Counted from the stretch's first letter, positions 1 through 14,204 are shown. The stretch is DNA of 64,000 bases from Trematomus loennbergii (GCA_012861695.1 JAAOOA010000060.1:18903625-18967624); one strand, 5' to 3'. Notes: generated from the sequence alone by a model not told the origin. Translations and numbers: made by a program.

Positions 1-726
1 GCTATGAGGAAGCGTTCATAATAAAACGTTTTCATAAGAACAATGTAGCCCATAAAATGATAATGTGAAAATGGAAGGGGTCTCTGGTTATTTGAACCTA
101 CAGAGAATAATCACCAAAATCAGCAACTACCCCAGATCTACATAGCTTGAAAAAGAAGAAGAAGAAGATGGACCTTATTATTTATTTATTTATAATACCG
201 AGTTTAAGCTAACTGTTATATGTAAAGCTGTCAGGCCGCAACTTTGTGTTCTGATTTACTGTCATAAATCGTCGTACTGGATAAAGGGTGTCCTTCACAG
301 TAAATAAAATACCACCTTGGTTTAAGCTATGCAATATTTGTGCTTGAAAGCAAGGGACAAGAGTAGCTAGAGATCAGGAGGCATTACAAAAATACACAAA
401 CATATTATTTTTGCCACACCAAGATGAAAGTGGCTCTTTTGGTGAAGAATAACTCTCATGCCAATAACAGCAGTTATTAACTAGAGAATGCAATTCCTGA
501 AGAAATTGCTAGTAGGAATGCTTTATGCTGAAAATCTGACGCTAAACTGCTATGCTGAAATGTAATGTGTAAGAAGAAAGTGAAGAATTTAGATTGAAAT
601 GATACATGAACACTGGGGGCTTGAATGTGTGATGAGAGAAGAAAAGAGAGTAAAAAGGCTTGGAAAAGCAGCAGAATATTTGAACTGCAAACCTTTGAAC
701 TAACTTGATGGTGAATGATCTGTCGC
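1..726. other. no gene recognised
   Basis: AT-rich DNA with short runs such as GAA(n) near 155 and TTTA repeats near 180. Bases 487-560 resemble the array that follows in a few short words only. Confidence 0.5.
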
Positions 727-1430
727 CATGCCAACGGCATTTGAAGAAATCTCAAAACTGTCCCGTAGATGTCTTCACGGCTGGACTGTTAGCACACATG
801 TGAAGTTTTAGCACTTTTTGACAATTTTCATAGGAGTTATAGCAATATCGTGTTTTATTGCAAGGGATGCGTTGCCAACAGCTTTTGAGGAAAACTCACT
901 AATGGTATATAGACATGTTGAGGGCTGGACCATTAACTGTCATCTGAAGTCTGGTGGTGTTTGGATCATTTGCATAGGTATCACGACAACATCGTGTTTT
1001 ATGGCGAGGGATGCGTTTCCATGGAAACAGCCTATCAGATTTGGCGTAGAGCTGTTGAGGCATGGACCGGTGATATACAAGCGAATGTTTGGGGACGATC
1101 GGACCGTGTCCATTGGAGTTACAGCGACATCGTGTTTCATGGCGAGCATTGTGTTGCCATGGCAAGGGCATTTGAAGAAATCTCAAAACTGTCTCGTAGA
1201 TGTCTTCACGGCTGGACTGTTAGCACACATGTGAATTTTGAGCACTTTTTGAACATTTTCATAGGAGTTAAAGAGACATCGTGTTTTATGGCGAGGGATG
1301 CGTTTCCATGGAAACGGCATATGGTGAGATCTCAGATATGGCGTAGAGCTGTTGAGGCATGGACGTACATATGAAATGAACAGTTAGAACTGACTGCTGT
1401 CAGTTGGAGTGATGACATCATCGTGTTACA
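727..1430 (+). repeat. diverged tandem array, ~144-bp unit, about five copies
   Basis: Units start near 727, 870, 1025, 1160 and 1311, each passing a CATCGTGTTTTATGGCGAGG-type block and a CCATGG junction. Copies 1 and 4 (727 and 1160) are near identical over GGCATTTGAAGAAATCTCAA and CGGCTGGACTGTTAGCACAC. Copies 3 and 5 share TGGCGTAGAGCTGTTGAGGC. So there are at least two unit types in alternation. Open frames through the array (818-1374) arise from the unit and are not treated as genes. Confidence 0.75.
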
Positions 1431-2633
1431 CACAGGTGTTTATAGTTGAGCTAACAAGCTATGAAAAGATCAAAGTTTAATTGTCTGAATGAGAGATGAA
1501 CCTCTTACATGTGAACGTTTTGTGGAAGAACGATAACAGATATCTGTGAAATTTCAAAACGTGAAGCATGTCAAGGAAGTTGAGTATCTGAAGTGTAATT
1601 TTTGTGTACTTTCGGGTTAATAATGTGGCCTTTTTGGCAGTTTAACTAAAGGTGTGCGGCTGCTGCTGTGAGGAAATATCTGCCTGAAATTACAATGGGC
1701 TTTAATGGAGACATGTTGAACGTTTTTGTCACTTCATGCCCTCAAGAGGCATTTTGTTTAATTATTTTTGCTTAATTATTTGTCATTTTTCAAGCTACGA
1801 GATGTTTTCCTACGTTTGTCATGAAAATTATGTCTCAGGAATGTAGGGTTTGGGAATTATGGCAGTTTTAAACAAAATATGAAGGGAACATTTCAAGATT
1901 TCCTACCCTCTAGCTGTGACATCACGCACTTTAACTTAACGAGCTGCGCAATGTTAAAGTTCAAATGTTAAAAATGGGATGTATTATGGGATGTATCTCT
2001 GGAATTATGAAAGTTATGAATGATAAAAGTAATAGCGCCCGATTCCCGACCGAGCTGAACGTTTCTGCGATGTTGAATGTGGGAGGAGAAGACGGACAAA
2101 ATAATTGGACGGAATAATAAACTTTTTGTCCGTAGCATAACATATAGTTGGAATGCTGTATCAGCATTCCCACTAAATAATTTGATGGAGGATAACGAGG
2201 TGAAGCATTGTGGGGCCAAGTATACATTTAGATCATCAATACCCAGATTATTATCTTCTGCAATGAACAAATTGATACCTGAATACTCTTGGCTGTGTAA
2301 AAGCAGTTGTTGGCCTCAGTGGCGACTGGCAGGTGCACAGCCCCACCTAGTGTCAGCAGAAAGTAATTCAAATAAGAATTCCAAAAAATGCAAATAAATG
2401 CAAAAGAAATACATCTAAAATATATTTTAAGATCATGTTTAATCATCTGATTCATCTGTACATTGCTGTTTTTGTCTGTGTTCTTCTAATTAGTGTCTAC
2501 AGTGTGCTATTGAGCCGTTTTGAGTGACGTGGGTCAAGCCCCGATCTAGCCCCTCTCTCTCACTGTTTAAGTGAATGGGTGCTGTAAAAACTACACTGCG
2601 CATGCTCAGAGTATTTTTCTATTCAATGTGTGC
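1431..2633. other. no gene recognised; possible continuation of a repeat
   Basis: Moderately AT-rich tract without a credible exon. It includes short imperfect repeats (GGGATGTATTATGGGATGTA near 1977). Its mobile-element status is unknown. Confidence 0.4.
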
Positions 2634-4103
2634 GACAAAAAAAAAATCACCATAGAGAGGCAAAGTCCCTCCCTTTCCGGTGGACCTCATGGGACCTTAT
2701 TTCGGAAAAATTATGTATTGAAGTCAATGGCGAGAGAAAACGTATCTTTCGATCCCGTTTGAATTGTGCCATGAATCACACATGATGTTTATATTACATT
2801 CTTTAATTCAAAGAAGATCAGTAATATCTCTAAAGACTACAAGTCCCTTTCTATCAGCTGTGCACCGTTATGGTGTAAATACAGCCTATCTACCAATTGG
2901 ATCAAATATAAAAGTCAGCCGAATTAGTGTTGATACGGCAAGGAGACGTATTGTGTGAAAAGAAATGGAAGATGTTGTTTAATTGCTGATATATTTATGA
3001 TCCACGTCACATATTCAGTTTTGGCGGCATTTCTTCCAGTTTGTCCAAAGGTCTTCTAATCAGGGCTCTATAAATAAAGAACTACGGCAGATATGTAATA
3101 TTTAATGCAGCCGAACCGTGTATTACAATGCCGTTATGTGATGACTTCCAAAGAGAAAAGCAAGAACACTCGGAATAAAGTATTATTTATTTATTTTTTA
3201 AATGTTTTCCAATTTCATATCGCATAAACACCATATCCCGACGTGCATTGCGGCTAAAACATCCAGGATTATGGGTAGTTCAAAACCTCTGAAAAAATAA
3301 ATGTGTCTCTCAGAATCTAAAGGGAAAAACCTATGGGAAAAACACAAAAGCATTGTACACAATTTAAACCAAGTAATGTTGTGTAATTAACAAGGATAAA
3401 CTGATGTGTTTTAGTGGATGAGTACTGCAGATATCACTGTTAAATCATTTGATCATTGGTTTTATTATGAAAACTTCGAGACCGGAAATACTGTTTTCAC
3501 CCAGTGAGGGTTCACGCTAACTTTACATGGAAGCTGCCGCATACACGTTCTCCTGGCGAAACCTCAAATCATCTTCGTAATATCTATCAAACTATAGATC
3601 CTACACATCCACTGGACGTGGATTCTAAAAGTACAATATACACTTCTCGCTAGAAATCTAATCAAAAAGCATTTTAATGGCCAAACTATTCTACAATTTA
3701 GGATTTTACAGAGAGGGTTATTTGTGAACAAACGACCTATTTGGTCGTATGAGTTGGAGGACTTGTTGTTTTGTGTATATACAGCTCTCAACATGGCCAG
3801 ACTTGTAGTGATTTTCCCCTCGTTTAATACTTTTCGCCTCATTCTGAAAGAAAGAAGTGAAATGTCCTAACGTGACGGCCGTCTTGGTGTTGGTGCGAGA
3901 TGGGAGATGTAGTTCATTGAGCGGTTTCACACAAAAAAAATGACAAAATTGACAAACAAACATCTATGCGTAATTCGTGGCACAATTCAAACTGAATCGA
4001 AAGATAATCTTTCTCTCCCCATTGACTTCAATACATAATTTTCCGAAATAAGGTCCCATGGAGCTCCCCCGGAAAGGGAGGGACTTCGCCTCCCTATTTT
4101 GTC
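2634..4103. mobile_element. element with ~150-bp terminal inverted repeats, family unknown
   Basis: The left arm (2634-2792) and right arm (3957-4103) are inverted copies. Both contain AAGTCCCTCCCTTTCCGG, GGGACCTTATTTCGGAAAA, TTATGTATTGAAGTCAATGG and TTTGAATTGTGCCA in the same order. The interior (~1.16 kb) has no transposase that I recognise. No clear target duplication is visible at the outer edges. It could be a non-autonomous DNA transposon, or two copies of one repeat in opposite orientation. Confidence 0.6.
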
Positions 4104-5626
4104 GTTTTTTGTAGGAGGACAGGCTGTCAGAGTCAGTGAGGCCAGACTGCTCTGTGACGTTTTTTCAAACTCTGGACTCCCAGCTATTAACATTTCATCC
4201 ATTAGATACACCGAAAGCTACCCAGTCAAACCTGCAAACATCTAGAAAAAAGGATCATTGCTATGAAGAAAGAAATATATTAAAAAGCAAGCTGTTGATT
4301 CTTCTACGATATGGCTCCCACTGTGCACACAAAACCTGTATGATACCTGAATATTGTTACACAAGAGTTCAGAAAAGGGAAAACACTAAATTCAAAATGA
4401 AAACGCATCTAATCACAACTATCAAAGATTGTTAAACACGCAAATTAAACTTAAAAAGCTTTAATGAAAGTTGTTTGTACATTAAATATTGGTCTGCTAA
4501 ACCTACAAAAACTACATTTTAATAAGTTGTAATATTTTCTCACTGATTGGCTGCCACATTAATACTTGCAGCATTATAACATCTGCTTCATCCTGTGTGA
4601 TGCCTCTCTCTGATACAGTATGTCCTGCTGTTTTTTGGCTTTGCAAACAAAAAGTAAATGCTGGCAGGCAGGCATAAATCTGCCAGCAGGAGGATAAAAA
4701 CAGAACATATATTTAATGAAACCAGAGGACAGGTGAAAAAAAAGCTCAAACTTTCTCTATCATACAGCCATCTGATGGAAAGGCAAAACATGATTTATTC
4801 TGAAAAAATAAACAAGACCGGCAGTAGCTGTGTCCCTCTTTAGAGACTCCCTCAATGTTTGTTTTTCAGTAGCAAATAAAGATGTCAAACACCTCGGCTA
4901 TCCCATTCTCACGACTTCTCCAAAGGCATCAGTGAGCACAGCCTTCTTTTTCTTTTTTAAAAGTTTGGAGACCACACTTTTTTTCCAGCCTTCAATATAC
5001 AAAAAAAACATGAAACATTCAGGTAACACTTTGCCATACAGCACACAACATTGTGAGTAGTTACAAGAGAAAGAGTAAGCAGAAACAACCTAACCCGGTA
5101 TATAATTGTTGTCATTATAACTCACCGTTGGCAGATATCAACCTAATGGCCCTTTGACATGAGAGTTGTAAAAGTTCACCAAAATGTACAACTTAACAAG
5201 CCAAAAAAATATGAGAATGTGCATAATGCATTTTTAGGTGAATAGTTCATGAACACAAAAGGATACAGTGTGTGTTCAAAATACAATGAAATGAATGTGC
5301 TCAGTGCCTTTGTCTGCCTATAGGGACACACATTATACCGTACATACAGTATAGAGCAATACATTACAGCAACGACGTGTGCTGTGTATAGATGAATCTA
5401 CTGTTTAGCAAACTGACTGACTGAGGAAAGAAGTTACTGAAACGCGGGGTATGAAGGTAATCTACCACTTACGTTGTTTTAAGGTGGGGAAGTTGGCCCC
5501 TGACTTTACACCCTGGAACGATTTGGCTCGTGTGATCCCAGGATGGTCTCTGGTTTACAGGTGCATCGGTATAGTCGTATGAGTGTTGTGTTCATGAGCG
5601 GTGCCATTAAAAAGATTCTATTAAGG
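4104..5626. other. no gene recognised
   Basis: AT-rich intergenic DNA. Small open frames here have no domain or family resemblance, and no repeat boundaries were seen. Confidence 0.5.
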
Positions 5627-6240
5627 CAGGGGTATCAAACTCAATTTCATCGTGGGCCACATTAGCATTATGGTTGCACTCAAAGGGCCGGTTGTAACTA
5701 TATAAATATACATATATAAATACATAATATATATGAAATAATGTATTATATTATATTATTGCCTCTGCATTGGATTATTATCGGATAGGGTAATAACTTC
5801 ATAATTAACTACGTCTGAAAGCAGAAGTCTAGGGCAAATAATTGCAAGGATCTTCAGTGCGCATGTCACAAAATGAGATGCATTGTGGGACATATAGTTT
5901 ATGGGCAACATGCTTCTGTAAGATAAGATAAGATAAGATGGACCTTTATTAATACCCGTGGGGAAATTCAGTAGTTTAACAGCAACAGGGTAAGATTGAA
6001 AAACAGGACAGCACAGATTCACACAGATTAATACAATTAAGGATAAATCAAAGATAAAAAAAGAAAAAAAGAAATAACTATATAAAATAAGAAATGTATT
6101 AAAATGAACATATAGATATACTGTAAAGTAGCATGTAACCGTATAATAAACGTATTATATTCTTTGCAAGCTCTTGCTGGCCACATAAAATGAAGTCGCG
6201 GGCCGGATTTGGCTCCCGGGCCTTGAGTTTGACACCCCTG
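5627..6240. mobile_element. hAT-like MITE (CAGGGGTATCAAACTC ends) with a nested retroelement tail
   Basis: Starts CAGGGGTATCAAACTCAA and ends TTGAGTTTGACACCCCTG, near-perfect inverted ends of a Charlie-like hAT type, with GGGCC-rich subterminal blocks at both sides. The 8-bp flanks (TATTAAGG and GTTCAATG) do not match well. A second repeat lies inside it at 5920-6075. Confidence 0.7.
5920..6075 (-). mobile_element. retroelement 3' tail, minus orientation
   Basis: (GATAA)n followed by GATGGACCTTTATTAATACC and GTGGGGAAATTC is a very common teleost retroelement tail read backwards; the simple repeat is its 3' end. It interrupts the hAT-like MITE and so is younger. Confidence 0.55.
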
Positions 6241-9200
6241 GTTCAATGGCTTAAAACAGTTTGGAAATGACTGGATTTTGCACAGTGAAGTTCCCTCTTT
6301 GTATAACACTGTCAGAGAAAACACAAAAAGGTTAGATCGTTCTGGAAAGTCTTTTAACCTGCACGTACAATGAGAAACTCAGGAACAATAGAAGCAAAAT
6401 ATGAACTGTTTGTTCCTTTTCACATGTTTTTGTGCAGCTGGAATGTCAAATGACATATTACAGTCCGGAACTGAGTTTTGTATTGAATCGACTGTCATGT
6501 TGAGTCTTTTTCTTGCAGTTCCAATGACTCTTTATCTCCCACTTGCCACCATTTGTGTTCCATCAATACTTTTACAGCCTTGAAAATGAGAAAAATAACA
6601 TTTATTATTGTTATTTTAAATGCATCAGTAAAAATGTTCTCTTCCATGAAAACCACATAATGGTCCCGTAATTACAAACACAAACACAAGCACAAGCATT
6701 GCTGAAGGCCCTGGAGTACATATTCTGTGGCTGAATTATTCCCAGGCTCAGGGACACAGCAGGACTGAAATTTAGATGCAAACAATGCGATATAAAGTGT
6801 CTCCTTGGTATCAAACATTAACAAACATTAACATTTCAAGAAAAAAACCCACTTCTTTATGCATAATAGGTAAATCAAGAACTATAGAGAGGTGGTTTAA
6901 ATGCAGCATCTTTTAGGAATGGCTTGCCTGAAAAAGTTCTATTTGAGAAGGGTGGTCCGTCGCCCACACAATACTTTTTTTTCTTCATGTAGAAACAGAG
7001 CAAATGCATGAAATATCAAATGACTAAGAAAGCATACTTCATGATTTCCGTGAATTCGTAACACTTAAAAGAGAGTACATTCGAGGACATCTTCTCCGAC
7101 CTGTGTTTGGCCTTAAGCAGACAAAAGGAAAAAGCGCATATAAAAACTTTAACAAACAAAGCAAGTGCAAAGCAATGTCTTTATATATTTATTTAAAAAT
7201 GTGCCATTTAGCAATGCATTCCAGAAAAGCATTTTCGCCAGATAATTTAAAAGGCTGCAGAAGCAATTAGGAAGCAGAAAGTCCATCGCAGCTGGAACAT
7301 AGTGTGAAACCAACTAATAAGCTTTTTATTTTGGCTGACAGAAGAACCCAAGCCAACTAGTGAATGAGGAAAACCAAAAGTATCTCTTTTGTCGAAAACA
7401 TTTTTTATATTAATCATTGTGAACTATGGGTCACAATAATCAGCGACCTTGAGAGCCTTAAAAGGCGCTTTTGTATTGTATAATGTATAATTATTATTAA
7501 TAATTAACTTAACTGCTATTGTTCTTTATTGTTTTCACATATTGCTAGTTTTGTAGCACACAAATCTGGACAGTGTAAACACATAGATTAGTGGGCCCGG
7601 TTTGCCTTCCAATCATCCAGTTTCCAAACAGAATGAGAATTAAAAATGATTATATTATTCGCAAAATTAAGGGGTAAAAAGGGCTCACGTAGTCTGTTGC
7701 AGCACAGACTATGTAGCATATTTAAACTTTAAGAAATATGAATACAAAAAGGGGTAGCCTGAAATAGAGCAGGATCACATACTATCACACTGAATGGCCT
7801 GTCTTAATACAGGATGTTAAGTTAAAAAATAAATTAGTGCATTATACATTTCTACTAAGGCTGAATGTTTGTTTTTTTACAAGAGAAAATACCAATTATT
7901 ATGAATGTATTTTAGTTATTAAAGTAGATCCACTTTGGTTGCCCTCACTTTTCAACCAATTGAAATGAAATACTCCTGGTAATGAAAGGCTGTTCTTGAA
8001 ATTGTGGCTTCAAATCTTAAAGCTTATTCTCAATTTTATTGATTATGAAGTACTGTGTGGACATTTTCAGATTTGATTGAAAATGACCAAACAACCCTCT
8101 AACTGTCACGAGAGGCTGGTATGCATCCTGAAACCTGAATTGAGCTCCATCAAAGACAGAAATGTTCAATAGATTGAAGCAGCTTGAGTGAACCCCAGTA
8201 ACTCGCCGGCATACTGTATATAAGAGCAGTTTTTTGCTCGTTTGTAGAAGTGGGAACATCGAGGCGAGGCTCCAACTGAGGTGAGGCGCGGGAGCAAAGG
8301 GGTAACTGCATTTTTTCTAATGGCTATATTCTATTATCTTTAACATACATTTTCTCAATGGGTTTTTGTTTAAATTGATAGTTTCAAGTGTTATTTAAAA
8401 CCACATGATTTTAATTTTGTAGATTATGGGGCCATTTCGTTTTTTTTTTAAACAATACACCTGCTTTTCAGCTGGGCCAATCAGCATACCCATTTAGCTA
8501 GTTTGTATAATTGATAAAAAGGTAGTATTTGACAAGTATTTGACTTTCAACTGAGGATGGTGTTAGATGAAAAGTTAAGGAATAATCTAAGTTAATACAT
8601 GTCAAACTCAGGATAACATGACGGTATTTACCCAATGTCTTGCAATTAAATTATAGTTAGTCAAAAGATAGATATACAAAAATGGCAACCTAATGACATT
8701 ATATAACAAGTAAGGATCACTCATTTTCTGAAAACCATAAATGTATTTTCATAATGTCATGGCAAGCCATCTTTAAGTTCTTGGAATATTGGCTATTAGA
8801 ATTGTCTTTTGATGTGTGCTTGGACAAATGTGTTTAACTGTGGTAGGTTATTAGGTTTGCTACAGTAAATGACTGACATTAAGTCTGTTTATAAGATTTG
8901 TTTATAATCCTGAACAAACACTGCCGGGATGCTGGAGAAATGCAAGCATCAGGGAACCGGGCTCCTGGGCAAAGATTAGGCCAAAGACCCCAAGGATGGA
9001 TTAACTCAGCATGGCCTGTGCCCTTCCCCTTTGCGCTGAAATCTCAGACTTTGGGAGGAGCAAACATGAATACAAACAGTTAGAGAAGTGCTGCAAAGGA
9101 GAAATAATTGACCTATAGCATTTTAACTCAGTCTGCACAAGACCAAATTTGTTTTGCAGAAACTCTCTGTGAGTATTAATAAAACCACCGACGACTACCT

Positions 9201-12200
9201 TTTTAATCAAACCTTGAACTACAACTGGTTCAAAGTTATTGAAAGGCTTTCAGTCTCATATATTGAGCCTGATGTAGTCTTAGATATCAGCGCCTTTCTG
9301 TAGAATCAATACGTCTCATTGTAGGAAGCATATTAAGAACATTGATATTCCGGGGCTGTTACCATAGTTTCCTTTTCTTTACTTGATCACAGCAATGCTC
9401 ATTCCTTGTCACGGTTTCTTTCTCACACGCCAACACAAAAGCTTCTGTACAGGAATGGAAAAGGTTGCATTCCTCTGTTAAAGTGTTGTAATGCTACCTA
9501 CAAAGATTAACATAGCTGTTAAGACGAGTTACAAACGTAAACTAACTCCCATCTTAATATGGTTGATACATCACATGCTGGTTTAATGGAGAAAACACTT
9601 GGCCTATAGAGTTACATTTTTAGGGCTCAAAAGCTCAAAAGCTTTGTTAGCAGGCTACTCGTTCTCCTGCTTCTTCTGCCCCAGATTTTAAATCTCCTGT
9701 GGTGTCTATTTTCCTCCTCCCTCTGTGTGTGCCAGTGTACAGACGTGCATCATTTATTGGCCCTCTCCTCCCTTGCTGCGTTTTCTATTTAAGCTGATGT
9801 CTCCGCACATTTTGCAACTTCTTACAGGCAGTGCCTGGCTCGACCCTGTGCGTAATGAAGCCCCCAGAGGCCTCAGTCCTTTTGACCCAAACCCCACATG
9901 GGTTTTCCCCTGAGAACACAAACAATGTAAGTATCATGAAATAGCATTTTTCAAAAGATTTAGCATGTTTTATGCATGTCTGTAATAAAAGGTCAACAAA
10001 AATAATACCCAAATAGTTAAGTTAAAGTACCTACCCAACCAAATAATAATTTGATTGATGAATATATGTGTCCTGCCCGAATAAGAAGATAACATTTCGT
10101 AAATATTTGAGTCAGTTAGGCTTTCATCACGCTGACAGGCTGTGAGAAGTCGCAGTTATCTCATTTTGTGACGGACACAACCTTAGTATAACCTTTATAA
10201 AAAGCCCAATCAATTATAATCTCTTCTCTTTTCTTGTTTTAAAATTGGGGGCAGCTGTTGGTTACAGACGGGAAGTCAGTGAGAGGTTAATGCAGGTCAC
10301 TATATGAGATCTGGTCTAGAGGAATAAGGGAAAAATGGGGCTTTTTAAAAAACGTTATGTTAAACAACTTATTTGTGGCATTTGAGTAATAGCCAAATGC
10401 ACTGCAAGTCAGTGCGTGCAGAATCAAATGAATGCTGACTCATGCTTCTTTCATCCTCCCTGTGTTAATATGCAACTCCTGAAGTAAAGTGATGCTCACT
10501 AAACAGCATCGCATTGACACCCTGCTGCCAGGATGACCTTTCAGATTCACAAGCTTTTAGACAAGCTATTTGGTATCATCCATCTTTCCACTCCTTGTTA
10601 AGGTCCTCCATCAGTATAGGAAAGGTACAATAGTTTGAAACAGATTGTAAGGCTGAGTGAGTCCAGTAGTTCTCCTCCATAATTAAAAGCACTTCAATGA
10701 GGCTCTTTGCACTTTTGTGGAAGTGGGAACATCCGAGTGCTGCAAGCAGGGCTCAATATGAGGTGAGGCTGAGGCGTGCCATCTCCCTTCCTAAAGAAAG
10801 TGGAAATAAGATCTATTTCTCAAACAACTGTCCTTCCCTTTTTGTGTTGTCCCTTAGAAGTATTTTCTGAAGTATCTCCAAAGAAGAGTGTGTTATGTTC
10901 AGAGTCTCTTAGTTGAATAGTTTGTGCTCGCACTGCTTTCATTAGAAAATCATATCAGAACAATCATAATGCATTTCCCTTTTCTTTTTCATATTCCCCT
11001 TCCTGTGATATTCAGACTATTTTGAAGAAATACTATAAATAAATAAAAATAATATCAGACCAAAAACCTTTGAATGGATTACCATGACAATGTGTATAGA
11101 CTGTTATGGCAATCATCTACTGAATCAAACTGACTACACTGGTCCCCTGTATTTTTTTCATTATTCTTATGTTACAGTGGGAAAAGGGCTTAACACATTC
11201 AACAAAAAATATTTTTACCATTATACCTGCTAAAGATGCCTTCTTTTAAAGAGGACGGTCTCTGTGTGGTTGCTCAACGCTCCACTGTGTTTACCAACTT
11301 GTTGCTAAATATGTCTGTTTGCTGTTAAAGTGGGTTTATTAATGCTATTTGATTATAGAAACAGCTTCCCACTGTGGCCGATGAGAGAAGTGAGAGCGAA
11401 CCCAAACAGTTACATGTAATGGTTTTCAAACCATAACAAATATCTCTCCCCAACCAAGTGATGAATTCCCCTAAACTTAACCATGAAAAAATCTAAAACA
11501 TTTATTCATGTTGTTGAAATGTGAGTTGTTTTGGAAGGCAATATTTCTTAATTTAGTTATAGTTATATGTGTTCTCTCATTTAAATCTAGTAACTTTCAT
11601 TCACAATTACTACTTAACCTGAGATTTCCCATAACCCAAAAAGTTGCTTAATTGGTTTCGGGTACTATGCAGCTTTTAAGTTGGATTTAAACTGCTCTTA
11701 AACCACAGCCGTAGATGTATCCTAATGGTCTCATGGTGCACTGCACATGGTGGTGCTACGATCTATTGGATTAGAGTGCGGTCTCCAATCAGTCCAACAA
11801 ATAGCTGTCTGTCCCACAGGTGGCATATCTGGGACATCGTATTATCTTTGCTGTCACTCAGGCTTACTGCCCCTTCGACAAATATGAATCATTTCAAGAG
11901 AAAAGCCTTGTCTCATGGGTGTTGGAAAACATTTCTGCACCTTGAATGATTCAGTTTGTACTGTGATTCTGCTGATATGTCCAGCAGCAGTTTGTCTCTT
12001 TAATCTTTCATCTTAAAAGTTTGCCAATTCTGACATATTTTTGAAGGTATGGTTTCATTATATCCCCCACAATCGCGTGTTAGGAATCAAACCAGTTATT
12101 GCATCAGTGCCTTTAAATATTTTCAGAAACTAGATAATAATGTCTGAACATCTAAAGCCATAGAATAAGGTTAAGAAGTTTTTATTAAATCTACTACATA

Positions 12201-13225
12201 TAGTATGCCCACGCAATTCACACTATTATCACCTTTTAGCTAAATTACATTGAAATAAACGCAGTAGTATGTATTCCCACTTTATTCTTAGTGATATAAC
12301 CAACACTCACAATCCTGAACAATTGCGTTTTTTTACTTTAAGAGAAGACATGACGTTGCAAAACATTTATTGTGGAATATTGATCATTTCCTCTGTAGAC
12401 CAAAATCCAACCAACAAACCAAAAAACAACAACTTATTAATTGAGAATTAATCACATACAGAGAACAGAGTCTTTTACACAGCTGTGCACAAGTACACTC
12501 TACCATTTTACTTTTCTCACTTCTAATACATAAAATATATTTTGTTCACATAAAACACTGAACACTTCCAACAATATATTATCAGCATCTTTCACTGCCG
12601 ATCATGCTTTTCGCCGCATGAATGGGTTTCCTTTTTATTTTTACATTGCTGGAAAATATAAATGACAAAACCCTCAAAACTGGAATCATAACACATATTT
12701 TTCCAACAAAAAACTCTTTATGCCACTTCACTTCACCAGACTTCACTGAAGCTGCTTGGGTTGAAACTCATTAAAACGTCAGTTGATTTAATATTTCTCA
12801 GTCCTTTCATTTGATGTGCTAAAATAGGATTTGCCTTTCAAAAGGACAGTGTATTTTGTACAATTTGTTTTTCTTATAATTCCTTTCAATGGCAGAATAC
12901 ATGAACTGCATTCATGCCACACAATATGCCTGTTAAGACTTTGACAGAATAAAAAGTGTATAAACAATGGCAGGTTTTCCAATCGCCAACACATCTTTTA
13001 GTTTTACGTCGTAAACACAACAGAACTGAAAAATCTTCCTGCTTCCCTGAAGTTGGCAACATTGTTCCTTCAATGTGAGTTTTGTAAACAACAAAGATGT
13101 AATTTACAGAAAAACACAATCTATTGTTTTTTATGCAGCGTAGGAAATTCAAGCTGTTTTAGTATAAAACCATTCTGCCATCTGGTTGCTCTTCTTTTTG
13201 TTTTGTTGTTGTAGCCTAGAGTTTA
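6241..13225. other. long intergenic tract, no gene recognised
   Basis: Seven kilobases of AT-rich DNA. I found no exon with a recognisable family. One short motif recurs at 8247 and 10719 (GAAGTGGGAACATC followed by GAGGTGAGGC) and may be an old dispersed repeat. Bases 9720-9800 are pyrimidine-rich. Confidence 0.5.
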
Positions 13226-13263
13226 ACACACACAAACACAAACACACACACACACACACACAC
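13226..13263. repeat. (CA)n microsatellite, interrupted
   Basis: A CA run with AAACA interruptions at its left half and a pure CA right half. Confidence 0.95.
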
Positions 13264-13871
13264 TTGCAATACCCATACTTAACTGTATAACAACGTTAAC
13301 ACAGCAATGTAGAACCTGAAGGCCGTGTTGAAATGTACCCTGAGGCATTTAAAGTAGCACAGTGAGCTTCAAAGCAGCCTATCAAATGGTCAGGGTAAAG
13401 ATATGTTAGATATTCCAGATATATGATTATTCTGATGTATGAGAAAATATGAAATGATCAAAGTAAACAAAAGTTAATTCCACTCAGGCAATGTTAAATG
13501 AACTGAGCATGCATCAATGCTCCATCTCAAATGCAAATTGGAATGCAACTGACAACTTTCTTTTTAGCCGAGACTTTGTCCTAGTGGGCAGAATAGCAAA
13601 TCAAAGTTATAAAAGGAAAAATACATTAAAAGCAGATCCTATCACATGCTATGAGAAAAAAATACAAACAGACTTAAATCAGGACATCAATATCAAAGTC
13701 TTGTATTTTACAATATATTCTTTGAGTTTTTTTGGCATTCACAGAAATATAATATTACGACATTTCAGTCGAAGGTGTTATATGTGCATGACTGAGCCAA
13801 GTTCATCACATTGCAACATTTGCTTGTACATCATATGCATGTTGTAATGTAAATAATCCAACAGTATGAAG
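13264..13871. other. no gene recognised; ends in hAT target duplication
   Basis: AT-rich DNA. The last 8 bases (13864-13871, GTATGAAG) are the left target duplication of the next element. Confidence 0.5.
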
Positions 13872-13977
13872 TAGGGATGTAACGATATATCGAATATCGT
13901 GATATCGCGGTCAATAAATGTCTCAATACCGTTGTGAGACTGACAAAATATATATATATTTCTTTCTTTTTTTTAAA

Positions 13978-14165
13978 CTTTTTTTTTTTTTAAACCTTTA
14001 TTTAACCAGATGGTCCCATTGAGAACATCGATCTCTTTTTCAAGGGAGACCTGTCCAACATGGCAGCAAGTAGGTTACAACATGAACATAAAACAACAGA
14101 TAACACAAAAGGACATCGTATTTACAGGGCTACATTTACATACCTAGAGACATTGACAAGTACCA
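13978..14165 (-). mobile_element. dispersed retroelement fragment, second copy at 55745-55925
   Basis: Poly-T, then AACCTTTATTTAACCAG, CATTGAGAACATCGATCTCT and TTTTTCAAGGGAGACCTG. The same series occurs at 55745-55925 at roughly 80% similarity by eye. The leading poly-T suggests a poly-A tailed retroelement in minus orientation. It sits inside the hAT element. Confidence 0.6.
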
Positions 14166-14204
14166 ACAGTATATTTATATCTCGCCCTGTCAATAAGCCT
14201 CACC

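Noticed and set aside
818..1374. Overlapping 137- and 138-codon frames with a recurring SCFMARDAFPW motif
   Set aside because: They are produced by the 144-bp tandem array, lack any known domain, occur in more than one frame and have frames on the other strand of similar length.
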